Below, piece after piece: positions 52,966 to 63,170 of a stretch of 64,000 nt of DNA. Positions within the stretch are counted from its first letter, which is position 1. The number at the start of each line of letters is the position of its first letter. The notes under the pieces are model-generated. The model did not search any database, was not told the origin of the DNA, and saw only the letters and a list, made by a program, of their open reading frames with translations. The DNA is taken from NCBI RefSeq assembly GCF_030489605.1, contig NZ_JAUKFY010000002.1, positions 310,001 through 374,000 of the forward strand, given 5' to 3'. The position numbers and the translations under genes are program-made. This stretch comes from Brevibacillus laterosporus (lineage in GTDB: Bacteria; Bacillota; Bacilli; Brevibacillales; Brevibacillaceae).

Positions 52966-55626
52966 ATGTCTGATGCTCACCCTTGGCTTGATGTTATGCT
53001 GACCGAAAAACATTTGCTTGAAGGCTTAGCGGATCTATGTATAGCAAATGGTTGGAGGAAGGAGGCTGAATTTCACAAAGTAGTGTATGCGCCGCGACTG
53101 ACCAAACCAACGATTGTTCGTTTCTTTTTACCTTTGGCTCGCCCCTATGTCGATATTCCCAAGCTAGCATATCCAGATGATTTTTATATTTATTTGGATG
53201 GAGAATTGATGCCTAGTACCTATTATAGCGTTATGGATAAGGCAAATGGCGGTTTACGAATTGAATTCGAGCCAGGTGTACAGGGACAAGCTGCCATTTA
53301 CTACAGTGAGATAGATGGCTCAGATGAGTTTGAGTTTTACGTCGCTAAACACTATATCGTACGAAACATCTCCGGAAATTTGTTTGGGATGGCGGTGCTT
53401 GGAAAGGTTAAGGAACAAATTTATAACACAGGTGAGAGAGTGCCCTTCGCTGTTTATCATCCATCTGCAGATTGGGGTACCCAGCTTATGCCACATGATA
53501 CAGGCATTTTTTCATGGGCAATTAAAAAAGTGGAGGAAGAAGACCTGTATGAACGGCATACGTTGTATTTCTATCAGCTTGATAAATTTATTTTAGGCGG
53601 AAATATGATAGTAGGCTGGCAAGATCCAAAAGAGTTCCAAAGGGTCGCACTGGATGTAGAGGTTCAGGCCGCGATGTGGGGATTACAGGCCAAGTCACAA
53701 GCCTTGCAATTCAAGGTTACAGAGCAATATCCGCAATTTTATCAGTCTCCCATTGTTACTACAAGAACCCGCATTCCACAGCTAGAAAGCATTGGAGATA
53801 GCCATGGATTACAAGTTAAATACACCAATTGGTGGAGCGATAGCAAAGTGTTTGTTAAAGGCTTTGTGGATGGTAAGTCCCTGATGTTTATCATTACTTC
53901 TGATACCGCACCTGTTTGGAACAGTAATGCGGTACCGGCTATTCCTCTTTATATGGGGGATTTTGATGTGGAAGGCGAGACGGAGGAAGTGTTGAAGCGA
54001 GAGCTTGTCTTTGAGCTGGACCAAGCCACTGGGAAAAAGATGACCATTGTATCCAATAATCCCATGAATTCAAAGGGATCAAAGGTCAAAGTTTGGTTAT
54101 CTGGAGATGTAAATGGAGATGAAGGTGAGCTTGTAAAGGTATCTGTTGAAGGGGTAGAGGTAGGTGTTTTTCATACAACCGACTATCAAAAACCTGTTGA
54201 TATAAAAGCGGATGCAGAGTACCTGGGAGAGTTTGATGTGTTTGGAATTGAGGATAAGAGCACGATTACGATAGAGGTTCAGAGTACCGCTGGAGTGAAT
54301 GCTTATCCTCCTGTATCAGCCCGCATATGGCTGGATTTTATTATTTATACAGATAAAGGTGGCAAGCCCGCAGCTTTGTTCGCGGGGTCTGCTTTAAGTA
54401 AAAAGGGCGCTAGCGCAGACAATGCACTAAGGGCTTCTGCCGCATTTGACTATGATGATTACGACGATGCTAACTGGCAAGATACCCTGCTGCCTATTTT
54501 AAAGGAATATCCAGTCCATGCGAGTAACGGAATTGATTCTGTCATGGTCAAAAGAACCAAGTACGGTGCACGTTATCAGTCCTATTATTTTTCTTGGAAT
54601 GTTCCACCTAATAGTATGCCACCTTTGCGTGAAACTAAGAAAAAAGAAAAACATCCACGGGCTTGGAACAATTATATGCAAGAGCTATACAAGTATCAAT
54701 TCAATCCTTCCAGATACAGTGAAAAAGCACATGCATCTAAAGCTATGCTAATTCATCCTGAGGATGGAGCTCATGGAACGCTGCGACATGTTATTTTTGT
54801 ATCTCCCTTAACTATAATGAATGGTGATGAATTAGCTGTAGCCGATCAATACTGCGATGTAGACGGAAATCATAAATACCTAATCTATTCCTACTATTTG
54901 GTAGAGGGAATTTCCCCCATGACGAAACGGCCTGGAACTCCTTTTCGTCCAGCAGGACTCGGGATTTTAAAAGATGGAAACATCACGCTTCCGCCAATAC
55001 CTCCCGATCCACCGCCGCCACCGCCATTCGTGGTAACCATTGCCCCCTCTTTTTCGCGAATTAAGACTGGGGAGTCTGTTAACTTTACATCAAGTTATAG
55101 TAGGCATTCACCCATACTTCATTTTGAGTGGAATGGTTCAGGAGACCACCATAAGGGGAGTTATTCAGTAGACCATGCTCAATTTACATTCAAACAGAGT
55201 GGAACCTACACGGTAACCTTAACAATTGTAAATGAACAGGGGCAAAAAGGGAAAGCGACGGCAACGATTGAGGTTATAGAGCCGCCACCACCCCCACCAC
55301 CTCCTCCGCCACCCCCACCTCCAAATACGCAAAAATGTGGCAAGCTGGCAGAATCAGGTGGAGGACAGCGGACGGAAAAATATCATGAGCTTGGTTCCAA
55401 CGGAGGAAATGTCGTTATTGAATACGACATGTACGGAGTACCTGATCGTATGGATGTCTTTTATCAAGATACTCTAGTGGCTAGTACTCATGGCGAAGTA
55501 AGTAACAAAGGGAGCCTGTCGTTTCAATATAACCCATTTGGTGGAATAACCCAGATTAAAGTCGTCGTATCATCAAGCAGCTCGGGTACGCAATGGGAAT
55601 ACTTGGTGCATTGCCCTAGTCCATAA
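52966..55626 (+). CDS. large tail-tip/fibre protein with PKD domain between polyproline linkers
   Basis: An 886-residue protein, the first of three related ones. The N-terminal part opens LLEGLADLCIANGWRKEAEF, a pattern repeated in the next two genes. The central conserved block reads YGARYQSYYFSWNVPPNSMPP, RAWNNYMQELYKYQFNPSRYS and MLIHPEDGAHGTL (residues about 520-610). A polyproline linker (PPIPPDPPPPPP) leads to a PKD domain at about 690-770 (SRIKTGESVNFTSSYS, FEWNGSGDH, GTYTVTLTIVNEQGQKGKA). A second run of about 14 prolines leads to a final small beta domain of about 100 residues. PKD domains often bind carbohydrates or act as spacers outside cells, and proline linkers form stiff arms. 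It is probably a receptor-binding arm. Confidence 0.72.
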   Translation: MSDAHPWLDVMLTEKHLLEGLADLCIANGWRKEAEFHKVVYAPRLTKPTIVRFFLPLARPYVDIPKLAYPDDFYIYLDGELMPSTYYSVMDKANGGLRIEFEPGVQGQAAIYYSEIDGSDEFEFYVAKHYIVRNISGNLFGMAVLGKVKEQIYNTGERVPFAVYHPSADWGTQLMPHDTGIFSWAIKKVEEEDLYERHTLYFYQLDKFILGGNMIVGWQDPKEFQRVALDVEVQAAMWGLQAKSQALQFKVTEQYPQFYQSPIVTTRTRIPQLESIGDSHGLQVKYTNWWSDSKVFVKGFVDGKSLMFIITSDTAPVWNSNAVPAIPLYMGDFDVEGETEEVLKRELVFELDQATGKKMTIVSNNPMNSKGSKVKVWLSGDVNGDEGELVKVSVEGVEVGVFHTTDYQKPVDIKADAEYLGEFDVFGIEDKSTITIEVQSTAGVNAYPPVSARIWLDFIIYTDKGGKPAALFAGSALSKKGASADNALRASAAFDYDDYDDANWQDTLLPILKEYPVHASNGIDSVMVKRTKYGARYQSYYFSWNVPPNSMPPLRETKKKEKHPRAWNNYMQELYKYQFNPSRYSEKAHASKAMLIHPEDGAHGTLRHVIFVSPLTIMNGDELAVADQYCDVDGNHKYLIYSYYLVEGISPMTKRPGTPFRPAGLGILKDGNITLPPIPPDPPPPPPFVVTIAPSFSRIKTGESVNFTSSYSRHSPILHFEWNGSGDHHKGSYSVDHAQFTFKQSGTYTVTLTIVNEQGQKGKATATIEVIEPPPPPPPPPPPPPPNTQKCGKLAESGGGQRTEKYHELGSNGGNVVIEYDMYGVPDRMDVFYQDTLVASTHGEVSNKGSLSFQYNPFGGITQIKVVVSSSSSGTQWEYLVHCPSP

Positions 55627-55666
55627 GAGTAGGGGAGTTAAATAAAACATATAAGGGGTGTATGAT

Positions 55667-57088
55667 ATGCCTTTCATTGACACGACTGCTGCTACTTTTT
55701 CACCAAAAGTAACAGAGTCTGATTTACAAGCTCGATTAGGTGATCTGCTCGCAACAGCAGGCTGGAAGGTTGTGGCGAACTTTAAGAAGGTTATTTTTGA
55801 TGCAAGCTTAACAAACCCGCGATCGACGAAAACACCCAGCACAGCATATCGAATAACGGTTGCCGAGCACTTTATTTATGCCAATCAGGAAAATAAGATG
55901 TTCGGGATTGCTATCGCTGGATCTTGGAGTCCAAAACTACTTGAGTATAAGTTCAGACCTGATAAAGATGCCTTTGCTGACTTTGCTGATTGGACAACAA
56001 ACGAATTTAGAAAATATCGTTCCCCTCAAACATTATTTGTTTATATGGTTGAAGACCTAAAGGGCTTGACTCAGAATTATCCTGATATTGTCTTGGCTTG
56101 GGATACAAGTCTAGAAAAGGAACAATTGCGTGCAGCAGTCGATATTGAGGTGGAATCCAGTAAATGGAGCGATTCTGGGTCATCAAATGTGGTATTCACA
56201 ATTGAAAAGGCTGAGGGAAGCCGAATGCAATCACCTGTCATGCAGGCAGGTCTTCGCACCAATTTATTGGAGAAATATTTCGAACCCTCTTACAATTCTG
56301 CTGTCCAGTTTACGAACTGGTGGGCTGATTCTGAAATATCAATCAAAGGGACTCTGTCTAAAACGAATCTATTCTTTGTGATGCAATGTGATAATGTGCC
56401 CGCACCTGAAGGGAACTTAGTCCCAAGCATTCCATTTTACTTTGGAAAGCTGGACCCGATTGAAGAGGGAGACAATGCTTACGCTTTGTTTGTAGGCAGT
56501 GTACCTATTGAGAAAAATCTCAAAGATATTACGGAATATGATTACGACAATACAGCTACTCGTCAACCTAATATTATGCCGTTGTTAAAATCATATCCAA
56601 AATTCCCTGCTAACGGGCTGGATAACGTATGTGTGCATCGCGGTAAGCTGGGTGCTCGCTATCAGGCGCACTATTTGTCTTGGAATGCACCACCTAATCA
56701 GATGCCTCCAGCACGATCTTCAGTCGATGGAAAACGAGATTACCCGCGAGCTTGGAATAACGCAGAAAATCCTTTATATAAATACAATTTTAATCCATCT
56801 CGATATAGTAGCAAGGTTCACACCTCCAAGGTATACGTAATTCATCCTGAGGAGGGTGTGCGTGGAACGTTAAAAGACACCATCGCTTTGGCTGCGTTCT
56901 CCTTTCATGCAAATAAATTACGGGTTAAAAAAGCTCATTGCCCAGACGAATTTGACGTATATCGTTATTTCATGGTCGAAGGTGTTTCTCCTCTTACCAA
57001 AAAGCCAGGGACTCAGTTCCGACCAGCGGGAATTGGTTTGTATCTGAACACGGTTGATAAAGAAGGAAAAGAAATCCCTACTCCTTAG
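55667..57088 (+). CDS. tail-tip protein, second paralogue
   Basis: About 473 residues from ATG 55667 (AAGGGGTG six bases upstream; GTG 55658 possible). It matches the central block of the preceding protein closely: LGARYQAHYLSWNAPPNQMPP, RAWNNAENPLYKYNFNPSRYS, YVIHPEEGVRGTL, and the end VEGVSPLTKKPGTQFRPAGIG. It lacks the PKD and polyproline parts, so it may be the core form. The start DLQARLGDLLATAGWKVVANFKKV is the same N-terminal helix-turn unit. It is likely the product of local duplication. Function is inferred to be structural within the tail tip; no known family name is assigned. Confidence 0.7.
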   Translation: MPFIDTTAATFSPKVTESDLQARLGDLLATAGWKVVANFKKVIFDASLTNPRSTKTPSTAYRITVAEHFIYANQENKMFGIAIAGSWSPKLLEYKFRPDKDAFADFADWTTNEFRKYRSPQTLFVYMVEDLKGLTQNYPDIVLAWDTSLEKEQLRAAVDIEVESSKWSDSGSSNVVFTIEKAEGSRMQSPVMQAGLRTNLLEKYFEPSYNSAVQFTNWWADSEISIKGTLSKTNLFFVMQCDNVPAPEGNLVPSIPFYFGKLDPIEEGDNAYALFVGSVPIEKNLKDITEYDYDNTATRQPNIMPLLKSYPKFPANGLDNVCVHRGKLGARYQAHYLSWNAPPNQMPPARSSVDGKRDYPRAWNNAENPLYKYNFNPSRYSSKVHTSKVYVIHPEEGVRGTLKDTIALAAFSFHANKLRVKKAHCPDEFDVYRYFMVEGVSPLTKKPGTQFRPAGIGLYLNTVDKEGKEIPTP

Positions 57089-57122
57089 GACTAGGTAAAA
57101 CACGTAGAGAGGTGAATGCGTA

Positions 57123-58958
57123 ATGGCATGGTTTGATGGAGATTCTACCATTCAATTGTTTCCTGATAAACTGGAAAAATTATTTAATGAGCATGGCTGG
57201 CAAACTTATGTGAAATATCGTGCAGTAACAGATCAGGCAAAGAAAGTGACAACTAAATTTGCAGATGTAAGATTGTTTCGATCTGTTGGAAGTGATGGTC
57301 AGGTTCGAAATTTTGGCATGGTTTATGGTTATGGTGGCAAATTCAAGAAGCCTGGTGAAGTAGATTATATTTCACAAAACTCAGTGTTAGGTGAAGCTGC
57401 ATTCCTACCAGGTTCAACGACCCAAATGCAAGTAATAGTGTACCCTATTGAAAAAGGCTCATTAATGCTTTACAAAAATGGTGTATTTGTTGATAAAACT
57501 GAGTACAAGGTAGAGGACTTTACTGGAGTGATTACTCTTACGGCTCCAGCAGACCCAAATGATAAATTCACGGTTTCCTATGCTCCAGCACCAAATGCAC
57601 CTGATATGCCGAAAAGATTGTATTTCTTTACCTATGATGATGTTCGAAGTGAGAAAATTGTGCAAGGTATGGATGGCAATGTAAAAGTGGGTGATCCTGA
57701 ATCCATTTTACCTGATGGAGACGGGGCTAAACGAAGCTTCCAGATTCCTACAGTGGCTACGATTAAGGAAGGAACTGTACGTCTTTATATTAATCAGGTT
57801 GAAATCTCGTCTGATGAGTACGAGGTAGATTATACGACCAATACAATCAAAATTCTTTCAACTCGTCCAGCCCCTGATTTAGGTGCGGAGCTGCATGCTT
57901 CTTATGTACGCGTGTTAGTTGGAACAGGGACAAAAACAATTAACTATGGCGATATCTTAGTGAAAAAATTTGATCCAGATGACGGAAAATCTATGATGGA
58001 TGGTGTATATTCCGCTATTACGTATATTTATCCATCTATGCCAACTGCCTTGTCCTTCACACCTTTAGATCATTTTGATCGTGGTTGGCAACGTGACTCA
58101 ACAATGTTTTATTGGGGAAATATGACAAAGGATCGTATCGTTTTATTCTTGCGGCCTGATCCAACAGCGGGTCCCGAGAACACCTATTATGCTCCTTTAT
58201 ATATTGGACGTATGACTACGCTTGGCAAATCTCCTCGTAAAAATCATGTGATTCTATCAGGATGCCGTCAAAAAGATGAGATTAAATGGAAAAAGGATAT
58301 GAAGCTAGGGGCGCTATTTGTTGACTATGGCAACCATACCTCTAATGGCAATAGTAGCGTTCAGTTGCAGCAGTCTATTGGTGGTACGTACTATCAGGAG
58401 CATTATCTTGCGTTTATTACGCATGACAAAATGGTCGATGAAGGTGAGTCGCGCTTTAATCCATCTGTTTATAGCGGGAAATATCATATTTCCCCAATGT
58501 ATGTCGTTCATCCTAACGATGGTTTTGTTGGTAAGCTAGATGAGTGCTATGCTATCCACCCTAAAAATATCTCCCAATTGGACGAGCTTGAGGTGATTGA
58601 AATTTCTGAAAATGAAGATCTAGGTAAAGGTGATGGAGTTAAAAAAACATTCCATCTATCCCATCAGCCTTCACTAAAAGATGATGGAACCCCGTTCAAG
58701 CTTGAGGTAAAGGTAGATTGTGCGTTGATGGTGCTCGGTAAAGACTATACGCTTGATTTTGAAACAAAGAGAATCGTGTTCTTAGACGGAAAAGAACCTG
58801 CAAAGGATGCAGAAGTATTTGCTACTTATGACTATAAGCAGTTGTATCGCTATACGTTAGCAGATACGCCTGTATGTCCGTTAACGTTAGCGACCATTAG
58901 CCCGTTTGCACCTATCGGTCTTGGTATCCTAAAAGATACACTTGTTAAAAACAGCTAA
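57123..58958 (+). CDS. tail-tip protein, third paralogue with beta-hairpin modules
   Basis: A 611-residue protein starting MAWFDGDSTIQLF, with AGAGAGGTG upstream. It shares the family plan more loosely: KLEKLFNEHGWQTYVKYRAV at the start and RFNPSVYSGKYHISPMYVVHPNDGFVGKL near residue 450, and ends APIGLGILKD. Three inserted modules have the phage hairpin form 'GdGxxxxFxLxxxP...VxVxxxxLxxxxDYxxDxxTxxIxF' at about 95-160, 190-265 and 500-575. These modules are common in tip and tail-fibre proteins as stacking units. Its stop overlaps the frame of the next gene by 17 bases, though the likely next start is 22 bases beyond. Confidence 0.7.
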   Translation: MAWFDGDSTIQLFPDKLEKLFNEHGWQTYVKYRAVTDQAKKVTTKFADVRLFRSVGSDGQVRNFGMVYGYGGKFKKPGEVDYISQNSVLGEAAFLPGSTTQMQVIVYPIEKGSLMLYKNGVFVDKTEYKVEDFTGVITLTAPADPNDKFTVSYAPAPNAPDMPKRLYFFTYDDVRSEKIVQGMDGNVKVGDPESILPDGDGAKRSFQIPTVATIKEGTVRLYINQVEISSDEYEVDYTTNTIKILSTRPAPDLGAELHASYVRVLVGTGTKTINYGDILVKKFDPDDGKSMMDGVYSAITYIYPSMPTALSFTPLDHFDRGWQRDSTMFYWGNMTKDRIVLFLRPDPTAGPENTYYAPLYIGRMTTLGKSPRKNHVILSGCRQKDEIKWKKDMKLGALFVDYGNHTSNGNSSVQLQQSIGGTYYQEHYLAFITHDKMVDEGESRFNPSVYSGKYHISPMYVVHPNDGFVGKLDECYAIHPKNISQLDELEVIEISENEDLGKGDGVKKTFHLSHQPSLKDDGTPFKLEVKVDCALMVLGKDYTLDFETKRIVFLDGKEPAKDAEVFATYDYKQLYRYTLADTPVCPLTLATISPFAPIGLGILKDTLVKNS

Positions 58959-58980
58959 TAAGGCGGGGGAGGTTGGCGGT

Positions 58981-61900
58981 GTGCTGAACGGTAAAAAATC
59001 TTACCTTATCAGTTTCACCGCCCTTTTTTCTAAAAAGGGCTATGAACTGGCGTTTGGTATAGACACAGTGTTTAATGGGACCAGAAATACTAAATACCAT
59101 GTAACAGCCCCTGTTAACAGTACTTATAGAAGCCTAAAATTGGATACCTACACGACAGCAAATAAAGTCTCAAACTCTGCGACCGGTCTGCTTGGAAAAA
59201 ATATAAAGTTGGCTTCTAACGTGACAGAAGTGGAGGGAGTAGAAGCAGAGCTAGCTTTTGGTAATGTCGTATCCTATTTTTTGGACATCTATAAATACAG
59301 TAACGGGGAGTATGCAGGGAAAGAGTGCAATCATCATGACCTGTATCAAGGAACACCATTTTTGAATGTCCAGGAACAGATCGACAGAACTACAAAAGCT
59401 GATTCTATTTTACATGCTAATCACGAACGAACGGTCTTATCAGAGACACTCGTTCCTGTTTGTCAGTCCTCATTTATCTATGGATCACCAAGCCTAGAGG
59501 TTCAAAATCAGCATGCTTTTCGAGCTGTAGGATATGACCAGCATGCTCAAACAGACGCCACTTCTTCAGCAGATAAAATCTTAAATACCTACAAAGCAAC
59601 GGTGGAAAGTCAAGATTTTGCATCCACCCCCAAAAAGGTAGATGCTTCACATCCTAATCAACTGACGAATAGTAAAAGGAAGACGCCAACCTATGAAAGT
59701 GAGGAAATGCTCCTTCACCAAAATATTCTCTACGAAAAAGAAGGCGAGCTACAAAAGAAATATCTGACTAGTAAAATGGATTACGGTCTAGAGAATCAAG
59801 GGAGTAAAGCTGCTGTCCGTATTCACGGGGAGATGCTTGACGCAAAAGGGGAACAAAATGCTCTTGGATATAGGAAATCCATCTATGATGCTGATACATT
59901 GCATGACGTTCCTGATCCAGCAAGGCGCGCCTCTTATCTAGCAGATTGTACAGATAAAAAAGCAGCAAAGCCTGTTTTTGACAAGAAGGAACAAATCGTA
60001 ATTGAAACCTTACTTCATCTTAGTAGAAAAGAAAACAAAGATATATATTCTATTAGTTCTTTTTCTGCAAGTGATTCGTTATCAATACAAGCAGATGCAA
60101 AGCTGCCTCAGAAAGTAATAAATGGATTAGCTTCTGAAAATGTACCTGGACATGTTTTGGATTTCATACAAAGTCATGTAAAACGAGACGGTGGGGGAAC
60201 GTTAGATAAATTGTCTGTCTCAAACCTGGGAATTGATAAGGGTGTCGATCAGCAAACATTCCACGCTGTAGAAGGATTAAAAAGTATATTAGCCCAAAAT
60301 CCTGAGATAAGTAAGATGAGTCGTTTATTAGAAATTATGCATGGTGTCCAAGCTTTTAAAATGATTGAAGCAGGCATGGAAAATGTGATTAGGCATACGG
60401 TAATGCAAGCTACTTCAGATGTCGATATTCATTCAGTCTCACAATCAGTAATACAGCACCTTATGAAGGGGAATAGCAGTCAATACTCAGAAGCGGGAAT
60501 GCAAAAATTCACACAATGTCTGGCTGCTTATACCAAGGATGTCCAGATAGAAAGAGAAGATCTCGGACAAAACCAGATAAAAGCTAATGGCTTAGAAGAC
60601 AAACAAATGGATGCGTCTGTCAGCACTAGGGGAGTAGAAGCTACTGCAAGTTGTTTTGTATCTAAAGAGCATAGCAAGGCTAACCAGCTAGCAAACACTA
60701 CTAAATTCCTATTGGGTCAGTCTGCACGTACGCAATACTCAGATGAGTCAGGAAGCATAGTCCATGGTTTAATGAACAACTATTTGCCTTTGAACGTCGA
60801 TGATGCTGTCTTTGTAACAAAGAGCCAAAATCGAAGGATTGATCTGGAAGAGCTGATTTCATCGAATAGAGGGTTCGTTCGTGAGCTGGATCGCCACCAT
60901 CAATTCCTGTTAGCAGAGGTAGAAAAAGACCCTGCTTCCGATACGCCGCTGAATTATACAAAAGCAAATTTTATCAGTGATACAGCAGGAGAAAATGCAT
61001 TGTGGTTAGTAACAGGAAATAAAAATCACGTAGAAGAAGCTCTTATGCTCGAAAAAACGTGCGGGCCTGATATTAATTCTGGCAGTGAAGCGATAACCGA
61101 TGATGGTATACATGCTTATGCAGAGCTTGAGAAAAGTGCTAAAGGCTTTAGTGGATATACTGAAGATACGCAGCAAGAATTCATATTATGGGTTGACAAA
61201 CGGATAGACCGGGAAAGTGAATATCAACCACAGCTTACAGCACATACAACTACAGGCGGGGATGCTGTGGTAGAAGAAGGCGAGAGAACCCGCGAAGGGA
61301 CAGATTTCCCGTTTGCTATGTTGGAAAACAAGGGGCTAGGAACAAAGGCTGTTTATGCTGATGGTATTCTTGATTTCACGAAATTATCCGAACGAGAGAA
61401 TACCGATAATGGAGTGTTTGTTTTCTTAACAGAGGCTGCCTCTTCTCTAGCAGAGGATTCCAGCAGAGTAGACTCGACTGAAACCGCTGATTATCTTACG
61501 AATTACAAAACATCAGCGAAACGTCCAGAAACGGCTAATCGTGTAACAAGCTACGAAGCCTCTGAGCAACACCCAGAAACGGCCGATTATGTAACCGACT
61601 ATGAATCCTTAGACCAGCATCCGGAAACGGCTGCTGCCTATGTAACCAACTATGAAGCGTTAGACCAGCACCCGGAAACAGCTGCCTATGTAACCAACTA
61701 TGAAGCGTTAGACCAGCACCCAGAAACGGCCGATTATGTAACCGACTATGAATCCTTAGACCAGAAACTGGAAACGGCTGCCTATGTAACCAACTATGAA
61801 GCCTTAGACCAGCATCCGGAAACGGCTGCTGCCTATGTAACCAACTATGAAGCCTTAGACCAGCAGTCAGAAACGGCTGCCTATGTAACCAACTATGAAG

Positions 61901-63162
61901 CCTTAGACCAGCACCCAGAAACGGCTGCCTATGTAACCAACTATGAAGCCTTAGACCAGCACCCAGAAACGGCTGCCTATGTAACCAACTATGAAGCCTT
62001 AGACCAGCACCCAGAAACAGCTGCCTATGCAACCAACTATGAAGCGTTAGACCAGCACCCAGAAACGGCTGCCTATGTAACCAACTATGAAGCGTTAGAC
62101 CAGCACCCGGAAACGGCCGCCTATGCAACCAACTATGAAGCGTTAGACCAGCACCCAGAAACGGCTGCCTATGTAACCAACTATGAAGCGTTAGACCAGC
62201 ACCCGGAAACGGCCGCCTATGTAAAAAATTACGAATCATCAGAGCAACAGCCAGAAACGGCCGATTATGTAATAGATTACAATAATCTATCTGTAGATAA
62301 GCTAGAATCAGGAGCATATGATCTTAATTATGATGCCGAGACGAGTAACATGGAATCAGGCGTCTATAAAGAAAAAATCCTGAATACCTATACTTCTGTA
62401 AATAATATGGCATCTGTACAAAAATCCACCGATGAATCTAGTTTTGTTGAGTGGAATAGTGGCAATAGACAACAGCTTACAATAGATGCTATTTCAAGTG
62501 GTCTGGAATCAGGAGAAAATAATAAATTAGACAACGTGAACCTCCATAATGGTGAGTTAGCTTCCTCTGATAAAGGTTTGACTACTGTTATAGAAGAAAT
62601 GACGATGCAAGTAGGAGACAGCATCTATGACGCGCGTATGGAAACCGCTGAAAGCTCCGGAGCGGATACCATTTCAATCAGTGTTACCCAAAAGCTTGAA
62701 GAATCTTATATGAACGGAAGTAACAAGTTAGGGGTTTTACACCGTCAAGTACATGCAACAACTGACGGTGGATCTACTCAAACCACTGTTACTCAGGAGA
62801 CTAAGGCTGATTCTATTACAATGACTCAGGACAGCCACGTTCACATTCACTCAGATAGTGTGCGGAAGAAAAAACGTGTTGTAACGCATCTGCAAATAGA
62901 AGAAGTGTCCGGAAGACGTAAACGAGTCTATCCAACCCTCTTGTTTTATGCTTTGAAGGGTAAACGCAAAAAGAATGTAATGATAACAGATCTGATTCAG
63001 CCTGAGGAAGCAAGAAGACCGAACAAAAAGATAAATACAGTTCTAGAACATGGATCGAGAGCTACCAATGAAACCATCCCGACTTCACCAAAACGAAAAA
63101 TTTGGATGATTCTTGGTAAAATTGCTTCCTGGAGCATATGGAACTGGAAGAAAACAAGGTAG
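58981..63162 (+). CDS. long repeat protein (17 x 16-residue repeats), possible fibre or tether
   Basis: About 1393 residues from GTG 58981, chosen because GGGGGAGG is nine bases upstream; the frame is open from 58942. I recognise no domain in the first 830 residues, which are polar, Asp/Glu/Lys/Asn-rich and probably extended. Residues about 834-1103 are a near-perfect tandem repeat, ETAAYVTNYEALDQHP, seventeen units. The last 100 residues are strongly basic (VRKKKRVV, GRRKRVY, KGKRKKN, PKRKIW), and the end has a Trp-rich hydrophobic bit (WMILGKIASWSIWNW). It has no signal peptide. Lying in the tip/fibre part of the tail locus it could be a long extended fibre, but function is unknown. Confidence 0.72.
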   Translation: MLNGKKSYLISFTALFSKKGYELAFGIDTVFNGTRNTKYHVTAPVNSTYRSLKLDTYTTANKVSNSATGLLGKNIKLASNVTEVEGVEAELAFGNVVSYFLDIYKYSNGEYAGKECNHHDLYQGTPFLNVQEQIDRTTKADSILHANHERTVLSETLVPVCQSSFIYGSPSLEVQNQHAFRAVGYDQHAQTDATSSADKILNTYKATVESQDFASTPKKVDASHPNQLTNSKRKTPTYESEEMLLHQNILYEKEGELQKKYLTSKMDYGLENQGSKAAVRIHGEMLDAKGEQNALGYRKSIYDADTLHDVPDPARRASYLADCTDKKAAKPVFDKKEQIVIETLLHLSRKENKDIYSISSFSASDSLSIQADAKLPQKVINGLASENVPGHVLDFIQSHVKRDGGGTLDKLSVSNLGIDKGVDQQTFHAVEGLKSILAQNPEISKMSRLLEIMHGVQAFKMIEAGMENVIRHTVMQATSDVDIHSVSQSVIQHLMKGNSSQYSEAGMQKFTQCLAAYTKDVQIEREDLGQNQIKANGLEDKQMDASVSTRGVEATASCFVSKEHSKANQLANTTKFLLGQSARTQYSDESGSIVHGLMNNYLPLNVDDAVFVTKSQNRRIDLEELISSNRGFVRELDRHHQFLLAEVEKDPASDTPLNYTKANFISDTAGENALWLVTGNKNHVEEALMLEKTCGPDINSGSEAITDDGIHAYAELEKSAKGFSGYTEDTQQEFILWVDKRIDRESEYQPQLTAHTTTGGDAVVEEGERTREGTDFPFAMLENKGLGTKAVYADGILDFTKLSERENTDNGVFVFLTEAASSLAEDSSRVDSTETADYLTNYKTSAKRPETANRVTSYEASEQHPETADYVTDYESLDQHPETAAAYVTNYEALDQHPETAAYVTNYEALDQHPETADYVTDYESLDQKLETAAYVTNYEALDQHPETAAAYVTNYEALDQQSETAAYVTNYEALDQHPETAAYVTNYEALDQHPETAAYVTNYEALDQHPETAAYATNYEALDQHPETAAYVTNYEALDQHPETAAYATNYEALDQHPETAAYVTNYEALDQHPETAAYVKNYESSEQQPETADYVIDYNNLSVDKLESGAYDLNYDAETSNMESGVYKEKILNTYTSVNNMASVQKSTDESSFVEWNSGNRQQLTIDAISSGLESGENNKLDNVNLHNGELASSDKGLTTVIEEMTMQVGDSIYDARMETAESSGADTISISVTQKLEESYMNGSNKLGVLHRQVHATTDGGSTQTTVTQETKADSITMTQDSHVHIHSDSVRKKKRVVTHLQIEEVSGRRKRVYPTLLFYALKGKRKKNVMITDLIQPEEARRPNKKINTVLEHGSRATNETIPTSPKRKIWMILGKIASWSIWNWKKTR
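61480..62289 (+). repeat. tandem array of 17 coding 48-bp repeats
   Basis: Seventeen units of 48 bp (two of 51 bp with one extra Ala) code for ETAAYVTNYEALDQHP and variants. Units 4-5 and 7-15 are almost identical at the DNA level; edge units (1-3, 16, 17) are more diverged, and ETADYVTDYESLDQ variants occur at units 3 and 6. This pattern suggests recent unequal exchange or slippage within the core of the array. Confidence 0.95.
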
Positions 63163-63170
63163 GGGAATTT

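Noticed and set aside
61480-62289. CRISPR-like regular repeats
   Set aside because: Units are contiguous 48-bp coding repeats without unique spacers.
61535-62317. 260-residue minus-strand open frame with LHSWLHRQPF repeats
   Set aside because: It is the antisense shadow of the coding 48-bp repeat; it has no ribosome site and its repeats follow from the + strand array.
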